From the NCBI GenBank assembly GCA_028281235.1, contig JANQKG010000011.1, forward strand, positions 62,001 to 126,000: DNA of 64,000 nucleotides, read 5' to 3'. The notes beneath the pieces are model-generated. The model searched no databases. It was not told the origin of the DNA and saw only the letters and a list, made by a program, of their open reading frames with translations. Source of the DNA: Afifellaceae bacterium. GTDB taxonomy: Bacteria; Pseudomonadota; Alphaproteobacteria; Rhizobiales; Afifellaceae. Below are positions 51,751-60,469 of this stretch, piece after piece (within the stretch, counting starts at the first letter, position 1; each line of letters begins with the position of its first letter). Made by a program: the position numbers and the translations under genes.

Positions 51751-52749
51751 TTAGTCGCTACTGACCGCCACCGGCCGGCCGGTCTTGCGCGACTGGGTCG
51801 CCGCATCAGCGAGGCGCTGCGCCTGCAATCCGTCACGGCCGCTCGGCGATGGCGCCTTGCCGCTCGATACGGCGTCCACGAACGCCGCCAGCTCGCGCCG
51901 ATAAGCGAGCGCGTAACGCTCCAGGAAGAAGTGCTGCGCCGGGTCTTTTTGAAAGCCACTCGCTCCGGCAACTTCCACCGTCGATTCCAGCACATTGTCG
52001 GCCCGCAGCATGCCGCCTGACCCATGCACCTCGATGCGCTGGTCGTAGCCATATGTCGCGCGCCGCGAATTGGATATCTGCACGAGCTTGCCCGATGCCG
52101 TGCGCATCATCACAAGCGCGGTGTCGACATCGCCGGCCTCACCCACCGCCGGGTCGACGAGCGCGGAGCCATAGGCGGTGACCTCCACCGGCTCCTCGCC
52201 GCAGAGGAGGAAACGCGCCAGATCGAAATCGTGGATCATCATGTCGCGATAGAGCCCACCGGAACGCTCCACGTAGGAGAGCGGCGGCGGCTCCGGATCG
52301 CGCGAGATGATGGTCACGATCTCCACCGCTCCGATCGCCCCGTCCGCGATCCGCTGCTGAAGCGTCGCGAAGTTGGGATCGAAGCGGCGGTTGAAGCCGA
52401 TCATCAGCGGCGTCCCGGCCGCCTTCACGACCTTGAGGCAACTCGCCACGCGCGCCGCGTCGAGGTCCACGGGCTTCTCGCAAAGCACCGCCTTGCCGGC
52501 GCGCGCACCGCTTTCGATCAGATCGGCATGCATGTCGGTCGGCGTGCCGATCAAGATAGCGTCGATATCACCCGCCTCGATGATGGCCTGCAGATCGCGG
52601 ACCTCCGCCCCGGTCGACTCCGCTAACCGGGCCGCCGACGCCTGATCGACATCGGCCACAGCGACCAGTTTGGCCTCCTTGGAGGCTGCGATATTGCTGC
52701 CGTGAATCTGGCCGATACGGCCGGCACCCAGAACGCCGAAACGAAGCAT
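51751..52749 (-). CDS. iolG: Inositol 2-dehydrogenase-like Gfo/Idh/MocA oxidoreductase
   Basis: 332-residue NAD-dependent dehydrogenase, likely oxidising myo-inositol to scyllo-inosose. The Rossmann start is LGAGRIGQIHG; the catalytic EKP is in LCEKPVDLD, and DMMIHDFDLARFLL has the catalytic His/Asp pair. ATG at 52749 is preceded by GGAGG (of GGAGGTCAAAG); the longer frame to 52773 is unnecessary. It is divergent from iolC-iolB with a 77-base shared promoter region, which supports the inositol assignment. Confidence 0.87.
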   Translation of the reverse strand: MLRFGVLGAGRIGQIHGSNIAASKEAKLVAVADVDQASAARLAESTGAEVRDLQAIIEAGDIDAILIGTPTDMHADLIESGARAGKAVLCEKPVDLDAARVASCLKVVKAAGTPLMIGFNRRFDPNFATLQQRIADGAIGAVEIVTIISRDPEPPPLSYVERSGGLYRDMMIHDFDLARFLLCGEEPVEVTAYGSALVDPAVGEAGDVDTALVMMRTASGKLVQISNSRRATYGYDQRIEVHGSGGMLRADNVLESTVEVAGASGFQKDPAQHFFLERYALAYRRELAAFVDAVSSGKAPSPSGRDGLQAQRLADAATQSRKTGRPVAVSSD

Positions 52750-52826
52750 CTTTGACCTCCTCCCCACATTCATTTGGCCACGCGCGCGACTGGACCCGAC
52801 GGGGCGCGGCGTGACATGAATGGCCC

Positions 52827-54767
52827 ATGCCTATAGCCACATCCTCCGGGCCAGCGCCAGAGCTTGACGTGATCACCATCGGCCGTTCGTCGGTTGATCT
52901 TTACGGGCAACAGATCGGTTCGCGGCTGGAGGATGTCGCAAGTTTCGCCAAATCGGTCGGCGGCTCGCCTACCAATATCGCCATCGGTGCGGCGCGCCTC
53001 GGTCTGAAAAGCGCTGTCATCACCGGCGTCGGCGATGAGCAGTTCGGGCGCTTCATCCGCGAGCAGCTTGAGCGCGAGGGCGTTGCTCTCACCGGCGTGA
53101 AGGTCGACCCGGAGCGCCTGACCGCGCTTGCCATCCTGTCGGTGGAGGACGACCGCACCTTTCCGCTGCTCTTCTATCGCGAGAATTGCGCCGACATGGC
53201 GCTCAGCGAAGCCGACATCGATCCCGATTTCATTCGCTCCGCAAGCGCCGTGGTCGTCACCGGCACGCATTTCTCCAAGCCCGGCCCCGAAGCAGCGCAG
53301 AAGAAGGCGATCCGCATTGCCCGTGACGCCGGTCGCCGCGTCGCCTTCGATGTCGACTATCGCCCCAATTTGTGGGGTCTCGCCGGTCACGCCGCCGGCG
53401 AGGAACGCTATATCGCGTCAGACCGTGTGTCGGAGCACCTTCAGGCCGTGCTTCCCGATTGCGATTTGATCGTCGGCACGCAGGAAGAACTCCACATCGC
53501 CTCCGGTGAAGAGGACGACCTTGCCGCGCTGAAGCGCATTCGCGCGCTGAGCGCGGCAACCATCGTGCTGAAGCGCGGGCCCATGGGCTGCGTTGTCTTT
53601 CCCGGCGACATCCCCGACAGCGTGGACGAGGGGATCGTCGGCCAGGGCTTTCCGATCGAGGTGTTCAATGTGCTGGGCGCCGGCGATGCCTTCATGGGCG
53701 GTTTCCTGCGCGGCTGGCTTCGGGACGAGCCGCACGCCACCTCTGCGACTTGGGCCAATGCGTGCGGCGCTTTCGCGGTGTCGCGGCTCTTATGCTCACC
53801 GGAATACCCAACCTGGACGGAGCTGCAGGCCTTTCTGGAGAAGGGCGTGACGCATCACGCGCTCCGCCGTGACACGGAGCTCAACCACATCCACTGGGCG
53901 ACGACGCGCCGCCGCCAGCCCGATTCGCTTTGCGCGCTGGCCATCGATCATCGCGCACAGCTTGTAGAAATGGCCGACGCTGCGGGCGCGCCGCATGAAC
54001 GGATCGGCGCGTTCAAGCAATTGGCGGTGAAGGCCGCGGCGCGCGTCGCCGCCGATAACCGGCCGGGCTTCGGCCTGCTCCTCGACGAAACCTATGGCCG
54101 CGAGGCGCTTTTCGATGCGGCGGAGCATCCGTTCTGGATCGGCCGTCCGGTCGAGCAACCTGGCTCGCGGCCGTTGCGCTTTGAGGACGGGGCCGATGTC
54201 GGCTCGCGATTGGTCGAGTGGCCGACGCACCACACGGTCAAGTGCCTCGCCTTCTATCACCCCGACGACGCGCCGGCGCTGAAGGATGAGCAGACGCGGA
54301 CGCTCTCAGGCCTATACGACGCGACGCGGCGGCTCGGCCTTGAGCTGTTGATTGAGATCATAGCCGGCCGCGACGGTCCGGTTTCGGACGATACGGTCGC
54401 CCGCGCGCTTGGCGAGCTTTACGCCGTCGGCATCCGGCCCGATTGGTGGAAGCTGGAGCCGCAGGCAACTGCCGCGGCCTGGGAGGCGATCGGCAGCGTA
54501 ATTGCCGAGAACGATCCCTGGTGCCGCGGTGTGGTGATGCTGGGGCTGGACGCGCCGGAGGAAGAGCTGGCCTGCGCGTTCCGGACGGCCGCCAAGGCGT
54601 CGACCGTGCGCGGCTTCGCAATCGGCCGCACCATCTTCGCGTCCGCGGCGACGGACTGGCTCGCCGGCAGAATCGACGACGCGGCGGCGATCGAGGATAT
54701 GGCTTCGCGTTACGCCCGGCTTATCGGGCTGTGGGAAAACGCCAGGAACAATTCTGCGGAGGGATAG
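52827..54767 (+). CDS. iolC: Bifunctional 5-dehydro-2-deoxygluconokinase / DUF2090 aldolase-like protein
   Basis: 646 residues, fused. N-terminal PfkB kinase (about 1-325): SVDLYGQQIGSRL, GGSPTNIAIGAARLGLKSA, and the catalytic GAGDAFMGGFLRG. This is IolC, which phosphorylates 2-deoxy-5-keto-gluconic acid. The C-terminal DUF2090 domain (about 350-640; LAIDHRAQLVEMADAAG, GLLLDETYGR, EIIAGRDG, IRPDWWKLEPQ) is a TIM-barrel class I aldolase-like domain thought to act on the phosphorylated product, the IolJ step. Fusion is common in alphaproteobacteria. iolB follows directly. Confidence 0.93.
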   Translation: MPIATSSGPAPELDVITIGRSSVDLYGQQIGSRLEDVASFAKSVGGSPTNIAIGAARLGLKSAVITGVGDEQFGRFIREQLEREGVALTGVKVDPERLTALAILSVEDDRTFPLLFYRENCADMALSEADIDPDFIRSASAVVVTGTHFSKPGPEAAQKKAIRIARDAGRRVAFDVDYRPNLWGLAGHAAGEERYIASDRVSEHLQAVLPDCDLIVGTQEELHIASGEEDDLAALKRIRALSAATIVLKRGPMGCVVFPGDIPDSVDEGIVGQGFPIEVFNVLGAGDAFMGGFLRGWLRDEPHATSATWANACGAFAVSRLLCSPEYPTWTELQAFLEKGVTHHALRRDTELNHIHWATTRRRQPDSLCALAIDHRAQLVEMADAAGAPHERIGAFKQLAVKAAARVAADNRPGFGLLLDETYGREALFDAAEHPFWIGRPVEQPGSRPLRFEDGADVGSRLVEWPTHHTVKCLAFYHPDDAPALKDEQTRTLSGLYDATRRLGLELLIEIIAGRDGPVSDDTVARALGELYAVGIRPDWWKLEPQATAAAWEAIGSVIAENDPWCRGVVMLGLDAPEEELACAFRTAAKASTVRGFAIGRTIFASAATDWLAGRIDDAAAIEDMASRYARLIGLWENARNNSAEG

Positions 54768-55571
54768 GTGTCGAGCTTGAAGATCAGACCAGCCGCGCCG
54801 AACGGCGGCAGCCGCGCGATCCACGTGACGCCTGAGAGTGCGGGTTGGACTTATGTCGGCTTCGACCTCCATCGCCTGGCGGCGGGCGAAACCGTCCGCG
54901 CCGAGACCGGCGACCGCGAAATCTGCCTTGTGCTGGTCACTGGGATTGCTGAGATCAAAGGCGGCGGTCGGGATTTCGGCAAGGTCGGCGAACGCATGAG
55001 CCCGTTTGAGGGCAAGCCATGGTCCGTCTACGTGCCGGCCGGCGCCGGTTGGGCCGTGACGGCGGAGACGGACACAGAGCTAGCGGTCTGCTCCGCGCCC
55101 GGCGTTGCCGGGCACCACGAGGCGCGGCTGATCGGTCCCGACGCGCTGCACCAGGAGACGCGCGGCACCGGCTCCAACACGCGCTACGTCACCAACATCC
55201 TGCCGGAATGGGAGCCGGCTGAGAGCCTGCTCGTGGTGGAGGTGATCACGCCGGGCGGCAACACCTCATCCTACCCGCCGCATAAGCACGACACCGACAA
55301 TCTGCCGGAGGAATCGGTGCTGGAGGAGGTCTATTATCACCGGCTTAACCCGCCGCAGGGCTACGCCTTCCAGCGCATCTACACCGACGATCGCACGCTC
55401 GACGAGGCGGTGAGTGTTGAGGATGGCGACGTGACGCTGGTGCCGCGCGGCTATCACCCCTGCGCGGCAATCCACGGCTACGACCTTTATTACCTCAACG
55501 TGATGGCCGGCCCCAAGCGCACCTGGAAGTTCCGCAACGAACCAGCGCATGAATGGCTTGTGACGGCGTAG
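54768..55571 (+). CDS. iolB: 5-deoxy-glucuronate isomerase
   Basis: 267-residue cupin enzyme, isomerising 5-deoxy-glucuronate to 5-keto-2-deoxy-gluconate, the step before IolC. The second cupin region has SYPPHKHDTDNLPEESVLEEVYYHRLNPPQGYAFQ-type text with metal-binding His and Glu, and DVTLVPRGYHPC and GYDLYYLNVMAGP follow. The start is GTG at 54768, one base after the iolC stop, with GGAGGG inside the end of iolC. Complete length. iolD and iolE, usually between them, are not present here. Confidence 0.94.
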   Translation: MSSLKIRPAAPNGGSRAIHVTPESAGWTYVGFDLHRLAAGETVRAETGDREICLVLVTGIAEIKGGGRDFGKVGERMSPFEGKPWSVYVPAGAGWAVTAETDTELAVCSAPGVAGHHEARLIGPDALHQETRGTGSNTRYVTNILPEWEPAESLLVVEVITPGGNTSSYPPHKHDTDNLPEESVLEEVYYHRLNPPQGYAFQRIYTDDRTLDEAVSVEDGDVTLVPRGYHPCAAIHGYDLYYLNVMAGPKRTWKFRNEPAHEWLVTA

Positions 55572-55575
55572 TGCT

Positions 55576-55758
55576 ATGTCGAGAAAGAAGACGACGAGAT
55601 CGGCTGAGATCGATCAGGACAATCCGGAATGGACCGAGGCGGATTTCGCGCGGGCTAAGCGGCCCGAAGACGCGCTCCCGCCCGCGGTGCAATCGGTCTT
55701 TAAGCGCACACGGGCCGCGCGGGGCGCGCCGACGAAAGCTCCGAGCAGCAACCGCTAA
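55576..55758 (+). CDS. BrnA-like antitoxin remnant (truncated)
   Basis: 60-residue protein whose N-terminal half (DQDNPEWTEADFARAKRPEDALP) matches the start of BrnA antitoxins of the BrnTA toxin-antitoxin type. The ribbon-helix-helix DNA-binding C-terminus that should follow is missing; the frame ends with RGAPTKAPSSNR. No BrnT toxin gene is nearby. It starts 4 bases after iolB stop, so it is read with the inositol genes. Either a decayed antitoxin or a short family variant. Confidence 0.65.
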   Translation: MSRKKTTRSAEIDQDNPEWTEADFARAKRPEDALPPAVQSVFKRTRAARGAPTKAPSSNR

Positions 55759-55779
55759 GCTGACGCAGCAAGGGCCAGC

Positions 55780-56262
55780 CTACTCCGCCGCTTGCTGCGT
55801 ATCCGTGTAGCCGTCGAGCGTGCCGTCGATCGTGTAGCGCAGGATCGCCACCACCTGCTCCGGCGTTTCCGCCACCGCCAGCGCGGCGGCATCAACCTCC
55901 TTCAGCGCATGCTGATGCTCGGCGGAATGCACCACGATGATTGGCTTGCCGAGGGCCGCGGCATATCCTGCGTCGAAGGCGGCGTTCCACTGCTTGTATT
56001 TCTCGCCGAAGCGCACCACGACGATATCGGCCCGCTGAATGAGCGTGCGCGTGCGGATCGCGTTGACCTTGGCACCCTTGTGGTCGTGCCAGAATTTGTC
56101 CGCCTCCGCGCCGAGGATCGCCACGCCGCAATCGTCCGACGCTTCGTGATGCGTCACCGGCGCGGTGAAGGTGACGTTAAGACCGGCTGAAGCCGCGCCG
56201 GCCGCAATCCGCTCGCGCCAGTCAGTATGAATCTCGCCGGAGAGATAGACGCTCCAGGCCAT
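55780..56262 (-). CDS. YtoQ family protein
   Basis: 160-residue protein of the YtoQ family, with the nucleoside 2-deoxyribosyltransferase-like fold. The N-terminal MAWSVYLSGEIHTDWRERI, the central THHEASDDCG and the ADIVVVRFGEKYKQWNAAFDAGYAAALGKPIIVVH block are conserved features. Function is not established for the family; the fold suggests a nucleotide or nucleoside ligand. Single gene, convergent with the short BrnA-like frame. Confidence 0.87.
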   Translation of the reverse strand: MAWSVYLSGEIHTDWRERIAAGAASAGLNVTFTAPVTHHEASDDCGVAILGAEADKFWHDHKGAKVNAIRTRTLIQRADIVVVRFGEKYKQWNAAFDAGYAAALGKPIIVVHSAEHQHALKEVDAAALAVAETPEQVVAILRYTIDGTLDGYTDTQQAAE

Positions 56263-56342
56263 GTCATGCTCCCTCTATGATGTCCCGTGCGCTCGCCGCC
56301 GGTCTCGTGCGGACCGGGTTGAAACCGCTCCGTGGCTTGCTA

Positions 56343-56440
56343 GAGCATGATCCCGAAAAGTGGAAACCGGTTTTCGGATAAGATCATGCTCCAACAAAGA
56401 GATAGAGCCTCCATTCTGATTCAATCAGAATGGAGGCTCT
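56343..56440. repeat. Mosaic repeat: RIME-like unit plus CCTCCATTCTGA palindrome
   Basis: RIME-like part 56343-56391: GAGCATGATCCCGAAAAGTGG, ACCGGTTTTCGG and GATCATGCTC. Palindrome 56404-56440 with AGAGCCTCCATTCTGATT and its complement around a CAA centre. The pair is the same as at 10725-10851 in opposite order, so the units travel together. It lies in the divergent gap between the YtoQ and SDR genes. Confidence 0.85.
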
Positions 56441-56498
56441 AAGCGAGTGTAAGGCGCAACATGGCTCAGAGCCAGCAGGTCAGCATGAGGGAGGTATG

Positions 56499-57317
56499 AT
56501 GAGCGACCAATTCAAAGGCAAGGTCGGGATCGTCACGGGCGGAACCCAGGGGCTGGGCGAAGCCATCGCGCGGCTCTTCGCCGAGCGCGGCGCCGCGGGC
56601 CTGGTTATCGTCGGACGCAACGAAGAGCGCGGCAAGGCCGTCGCCGACGACATCTCAAAGAGCGGCTGCCCGACGCATCTCGTTGCCGCCGATTTGGCGG
56701 ACCTCGCTGCCTGCCGCAAAATCGTCCCGGCGGCGGAAGAGGCCTTCGGCCGCGTCGATGTCTTGGTCAACGCCGCCGCCATCACCGATCGCGGGACCAT
56801 ACTCGACACCAGTCCGGAGCTGTTCGACGCTTTGTTCAACGTCAATGTGCGCGCGCCGTTCTTCCTCATGCAGGACGCCGCCAAGGCGATGATCAAGCGC
56901 GGCATTCCCGGGACGATCGTCAACATCCTCTCCGTCGCCGCCCATGGCGGCATGCCCTCAATCATCGCCTATAGCGGGACGAAGGGCGCGCTTGCGATCC
57001 TGACGAAGAGCGCCGCCTTCTCGTTGATGCGCAACAACATCCGCATCAACGGCCTCAACATCGGCTGGATGGACACGCCGGGCGAAGATCGCATCCAGCG
57101 CCTCTATCATGATGGCGGCGATGATTGGCTCGCCAAGGCGGAAGCCGAGGCGCCCTTCAAGCGGATATTGAAGCCGCAGGAGGTCGCGCGCGCGGTCGCG
57201 TTCGCGGCAAGTGATGAGTCCGGCATGATGACCGGGTCGCTCATCGACTTTGAGCAGCAGATTCAGGGCTGCGCGGAAGGAGCCGTCTGGCCGAGCGCCG
57301 CAATGACGCTCGACTGA
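56499..57317 (+). CDS. Short-chain dehydrogenase/reductase
   Basis: 272-residue NAD(P)-dependent SDR. Nucleotide site TGGTQGLGEAIARL; NAAA; catalytic Ser in NILSVAAHGG, with Tyr and Lys in YSGTKGA. The dimer C-terminus SLIDFEQQIQGC is complete. ATG at 56499 lies four bases behind GGAGG; ATG at 56496 is too close to that site. Placement beside inositol genes suggests a polyol or sugar substrate, but this is not shown. Confidence 0.87.
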   Translation: MSDQFKGKVGIVTGGTQGLGEAIARLFAERGAAGLVIVGRNEERGKAVADDISKSGCPTHLVAADLADLAACRKIVPAAEEAFGRVDVLVNAAAITDRGTILDTSPELFDALFNVNVRAPFFLMQDAAKAMIKRGIPGTIVNILSVAAHGGMPSIIAYSGTKGALAILTKSAAFSLMRNNIRINGLNIGWMDTPGEDRIQRLYHDGGDDWLAKAEAEAPFKRILKPQEVARAVAFAASDESGMMTGSLIDFEQQIQGCAEGAVWPSAAMTLD

Positions 57318-57331
57318 TTGGATTGGCCGCC

Positions 57332-57859
57332 TTAAAGCTTGGCGAGCGCTAGCCGCGTCACTTGAGCGGTCGGGCCGCCCGGTCGCACCTTGTCGGTGAC
57401 CGTGATGGCAAGCTGGCCGTTGCCCGCATTGCGGATCGTCATGGTCGCCTTGGTGTCGCCGTTGACCGGTTGTGGCCAAGTGATGGTCAAGACGACGGAA
57501 TCGCCGCGCCGCCGTCCCGACAGGCTGGCCGGCCCGATGGACGAACCGACATAGACGCCGCTATAGCGGCCCGATGCCGGATCGAAGCTGATATTGGCGC
57601 GAATCTGCCTGGAAAAAACGAAGGCGCCGCATTTGCCGCTCATGGTGACGGCGTTGGCCGAGGGCTGGCCGGTCAACGTGCAGCGCACGCGATTGGGTCG
57701 TTCGCTGGCGTTGCGCAGGACCTCGCCAGAGCCGGAGAACGACCCGGAAAATCTTTCAAAGAAACGCGCCTCTGACGCGTTTGCTGTTCCGATAAAAAGC
57801 CCCCCAACAAGCGCCATGCCGGCAAGCGCGGCGCTGATGGTACGAAAGTTCATCTCCAA
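57332..57859 (-). CDS. Exported protein of unknown function
   Basis: 175-residue protein with a signal peptide (about residues 1-28, LAGMALVGGLFIGTANA). The mature part is basic, beta-rich by appearance, with GSFSGSGEVLRN, RCTLTGQP and GKCGAFVFSRQIRA, two Cys that may form a disulfide, and no recognised domain. It resembles small periplasmic proteins common in Rhizobiales. The start may be the second Met (57853). Confidence 0.72.
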   Translation of the reverse strand: MEMNFRTISAALAGMALVGGLFIGTANASEARFFERFSGSFSGSGEVLRNASERPNRVRCTLTGQPSANAVTMSGKCGAFVFSRQIRANISFDPASGRYSGVYVGSSIGPASLSGRRRGDSVVLTITWPQPVNGDTKATMTIRNAGNGQLAITVTDKVRPGGPTAQVTRLALAKL

Positions 57860-57999
57860 TGCCTCCGAAATGATGTGCCCGCCTCTTAACGCAACCGCAG
57901 GCCAAAGGCCGTTCTGATCGCCAATTAGGCTAAATGCGTAAGGAAGGGAGCGCCGCCGTTAACCCGCGCCAAAGCGGCGGCAATGCGGTCGCGATGCGG

Positions 58000-59325
58000 C
58001 TATTGTGAGCCGAGCGCCGCGCGGATCGCTTGGTTGCCGCGCGCCACGGCATTGGCGAGCGCTTGGCGCGCGTTCTGCTGACCGGCGAGCATCGCCTCAA
58101 ACTCGTCATTCTGGATATTGCGCAGTTCCGGAAGGTTAATGGCACGGATGCCGCGCGAATTCTGCGTCGGCTCTTTGCCGATCATCTGCAGAATCGGCTG
58201 CTCACGCCCCGGGCCGGCATCGTAATAGCCCGCCGCCTTGGTGGCCTCATAGGCTGCCATGGTGACCGGAAGATAGCCGGAGGCCTGATGCAATTCCGAC
58301 TGCACGTCCGGCTGCGACAGATAATCGAAGAAGGCGGCGACGCCGGCATAGTCGGTCTTTGCATGTCCGGCGAAGACCCACAAACTGGCCCCGCCGGGCA
58401 CGGTGTTCTGCGGCGCGCCTTCGGCAGCCGGTTCATAGGGCAGCGGGCCGGTTCCAAAGTCGACGCCCGACGCCGCAATATCGCCGAGCCCGCCTGAGGA
58501 TTCCGTCAAGAGGCCGCATTCGCCCGACATGAAGAGGTTCTTGGCTTCCGATGTGCGGCCGCCATAGCGAAACACGCCATCACGCGCCAGATTGGCGATC
58601 TCCTGCAGGTGTTTCACGTAGAGCGGCTGATCGATCATCAGCTCAATGTCCAAGCCGGCGAGGCCGTTCTCCTTGGTCGCGTAGGGCAGGTTGTTCCACG
58701 CAGCATAGTTCTCCAGGTGGATCCAAGTGAACCAGGTAGAGGTGTAGCCGCACGACGCAGCGCGCGAGCCGACGATGCGACGCGCATGACGCCACACCTC
58801 CGGCCAGGTCTGAGGCGGCATGTCGGGGTCGAGCCCGGCGCGCGCATAGACCGCCTTGTTGTAGTAAAGGATCGGCGAGGAGCTGTTGTAGGGAAAGGAC
58901 AGCATCTGCCCGTCGGGTCTCGAATAATAAGCGACAATGCCGGGCAGGTACTGGTTCTTGTCGAAGGCGCCGCCGCCCATCTCAAGAACCTCCGAGACCG
59001 GGACGATGGCGTGGTCGGCGTTCATCATCACGCCGGTTCCAACATCGAAGACCTGGATGATGTGTGGCGCGTCACCCACCTCATAAGCGGCAAGGCCGGC
59101 CTCAAGCACTTCCGAATAGGTTCCCTTGAAGACCGGAACCACGCGGTAGTCGGATTGTGAGCGGTTGAAATCGTCGGCGAGATCGCTCAGCACCTGATTG
59201 CGCGCGCCGGTCATGGCGTGCCACCACTCAATCTCAGTATCTGCCAAAGCGACGCCCGCGACATTCGCTGCGAGCGCGGCAGCGGCAAACGAAATGAGCA
59301 AACGGTTCCGCTGAAGACCTTGCAT
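58000..59325 (-). CDS. Extracellular solute-binding protein, UgpB-like (orphan)
   Basis: 441-residue periplasmic binding protein of cluster 1 type. The signal peptide spans about residues 1-28 (LLISFAAAALAANVAGVALA). The mature part begins TEIEWWHAMTGARNQVL, typical of UgpB, which binds sn-glycerol 3-phosphate or glycerophosphodiesters. Other marks are GDAPHIIQVFDVGTG, FPYNSSSPILYYN and TSTWFTWIHLENYAA. No ugpA, ugpE or ugpC is adjacent, so partner subunits must be elsewhere. It is divergent from the ribokinase gene. Confidence 0.87.
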   Translation of the reverse strand: MQGLQRNRLLISFAAAALAANVAGVALADTEIEWWHAMTGARNQVLSDLADDFNRSQSDYRVVPVFKGTYSEVLEAGLAAYEVGDAPHIIQVFDVGTGVMMNADHAIVPVSEVLEMGGGAFDKNQYLPGIVAYYSRPDGQMLSFPYNSSSPILYYNKAVYARAGLDPDMPPQTWPEVWRHARRIVGSRAASCGYTSTWFTWIHLENYAAWNNLPYATKENGLAGLDIELMIDQPLYVKHLQEIANLARDGVFRYGGRTSEAKNLFMSGECGLLTESSGGLGDIAASGVDFGTGPLPYEPAAEGAPQNTVPGGASLWVFAGHAKTDYAGVAAFFDYLSQPDVQSELHQASGYLPVTMAAYEATKAAGYYDAGPGREQPILQMIGKEPTQNSRGIRAINLPELRNIQNDEFEAMLAGQQNARQALANAVARGNQAIRAALGSQ

Positions 59326-59460
59326 CAGCTAAGCATACGCCCCCCGCGCCGACGGTCCATGACGGGTTTGTGACGATCTTATGTCGTTTCGAATGCTAGC
59401 GATAGGTTGCATTGGGCGGCCGAAACACAATCGCGGGCGATCGCCGGGAAGGGAACACAA

Positions 59461-60360
59461 GTGATCACGGTCTTCGGTTCCATAAACCTCGATCTGATCG
59501 GACGCGTGGAACGCCTGCCACAGCCAGGCGAAACCGTGCCGGGCGACGACTTTTCCACTGCGCCGGGCGGCAAAGGGGCCAACCAGGCGCTGGCTGCCGT
59601 GCGCGCCGGCGCGGCGGTGCAGATGGTCGGCGCCGTCGGCGGCGACGCCTTTGCAGATGAGGCGCTGGCGCTGCTGCGCACCGATGGCGTCGATCTTGAA
59701 CGCGTGCGCGTGGCCGGCGGTGCCACCGGCGTGGCGCTCATCCTTGTTGATCAGGCGGGCGAAAACGTCATCGCGGTCATTCCCGGCGCTAACGGCACGC
59801 TCACCCCCGATGACGCGGCAGGACTCACTTTTGCCGCCGCGGACGTCCTGCTGCTTCAGCTTGAGGTGCCCGTGGCCGCGATCGAGATGGCGGCGAAGCG
59901 CGCCCGCGATGGCGGAGCGGCGGTGCTTCTCAACCTGGCGCCGTTTCGCACCGACGCACTCCATCTGGTGCAACACGCCACGCATCTCATCGTCAACGAA
60001 ACCGAATGCGCGGCCGCCGCGGATGCGCTGGGGGTCGCTGAGGGCACATTGGAAGATCGCGCCAAAGCGCTTGCCGCCGGTCAGGCCGTCAGCGTGATCG
60101 TCACGCTGGGAAAGGACGGCGTGATGGCGATTGCCGACGGCGTGGTGGAGCGCGTTGCAGCGCCTCAGGTCGACGCCATCGACACGGTCGGAGCAGGCGA
60201 CACGTTCTGCGGTTATTTCGCCGCCGGGCTTTTGGGGGGGCTGCCGCAGGCCGACGCTCTGAAGCTTGCGGCGACGGCGGGTAGCCTCGCCTGCACCAAG
60301 GCCGGCGCACAACCCTCCATCCCGTTTCGTCGCGAGGTCGCATCGGCGCTCGGCACATAG
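59461..60360 (+). CDS. rbsK: Ribokinase
   Basis: 299-residue PfkB-type sugar kinase, phosphorylating ribose to ribose 5-phosphate. Motifs are VFGSINLDLIGRVERLPQPGET, GGKGANQALAAVRAGA, the N-TEC region (LIVNETECAAAADAL) and the catalytic DTVGAGDTFCGYFAAG. The start is GTG at 59461 with GGGAAGGGAA upstream. Substrate could be another pentose, but the N-terminal GSINLD and NETE blocks favour ribose. It would use ribose from salvage. Confidence 0.9.
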   Translation: MITVFGSINLDLIGRVERLPQPGETVPGDDFSTAPGGKGANQALAAVRAGAAVQMVGAVGGDAFADEALALLRTDGVDLERVRVAGGATGVALILVDQAGENVIAVIPGANGTLTPDDAAGLTFAAADVLLLQLEVPVAAIEMAAKRARDGGAAVLLNLAPFRTDALHLVQHATHLIVNETECAAAADALGVAEGTLEDRAKALAAGQAVSVIVTLGKDGVMAIADGVVERVAAPQVDAIDTVGAGDTFCGYFAAGLLGGLPQADALKLAATAGSLACTKAGAQPSIPFRREVASALGT

Positions 60361-60469
60361 CTGCCGCCGCATGCTGGCTTTTGACGCAGGTTAACGCGCG
60401 GCGCGGCGCAAATGTCGACGCGTTCAAATGACCGGCACGAGAACCGGGGCGCGCTGACGCTCAATCACG

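Noticed and set aside
60379-60395. TTGA...TTAACG as a CtrA box before the acyltransferase gene
   Set aside because: The half-sites are six bases apart and the first is TTGA; it does not fit TTAA-N7-TTAAC.
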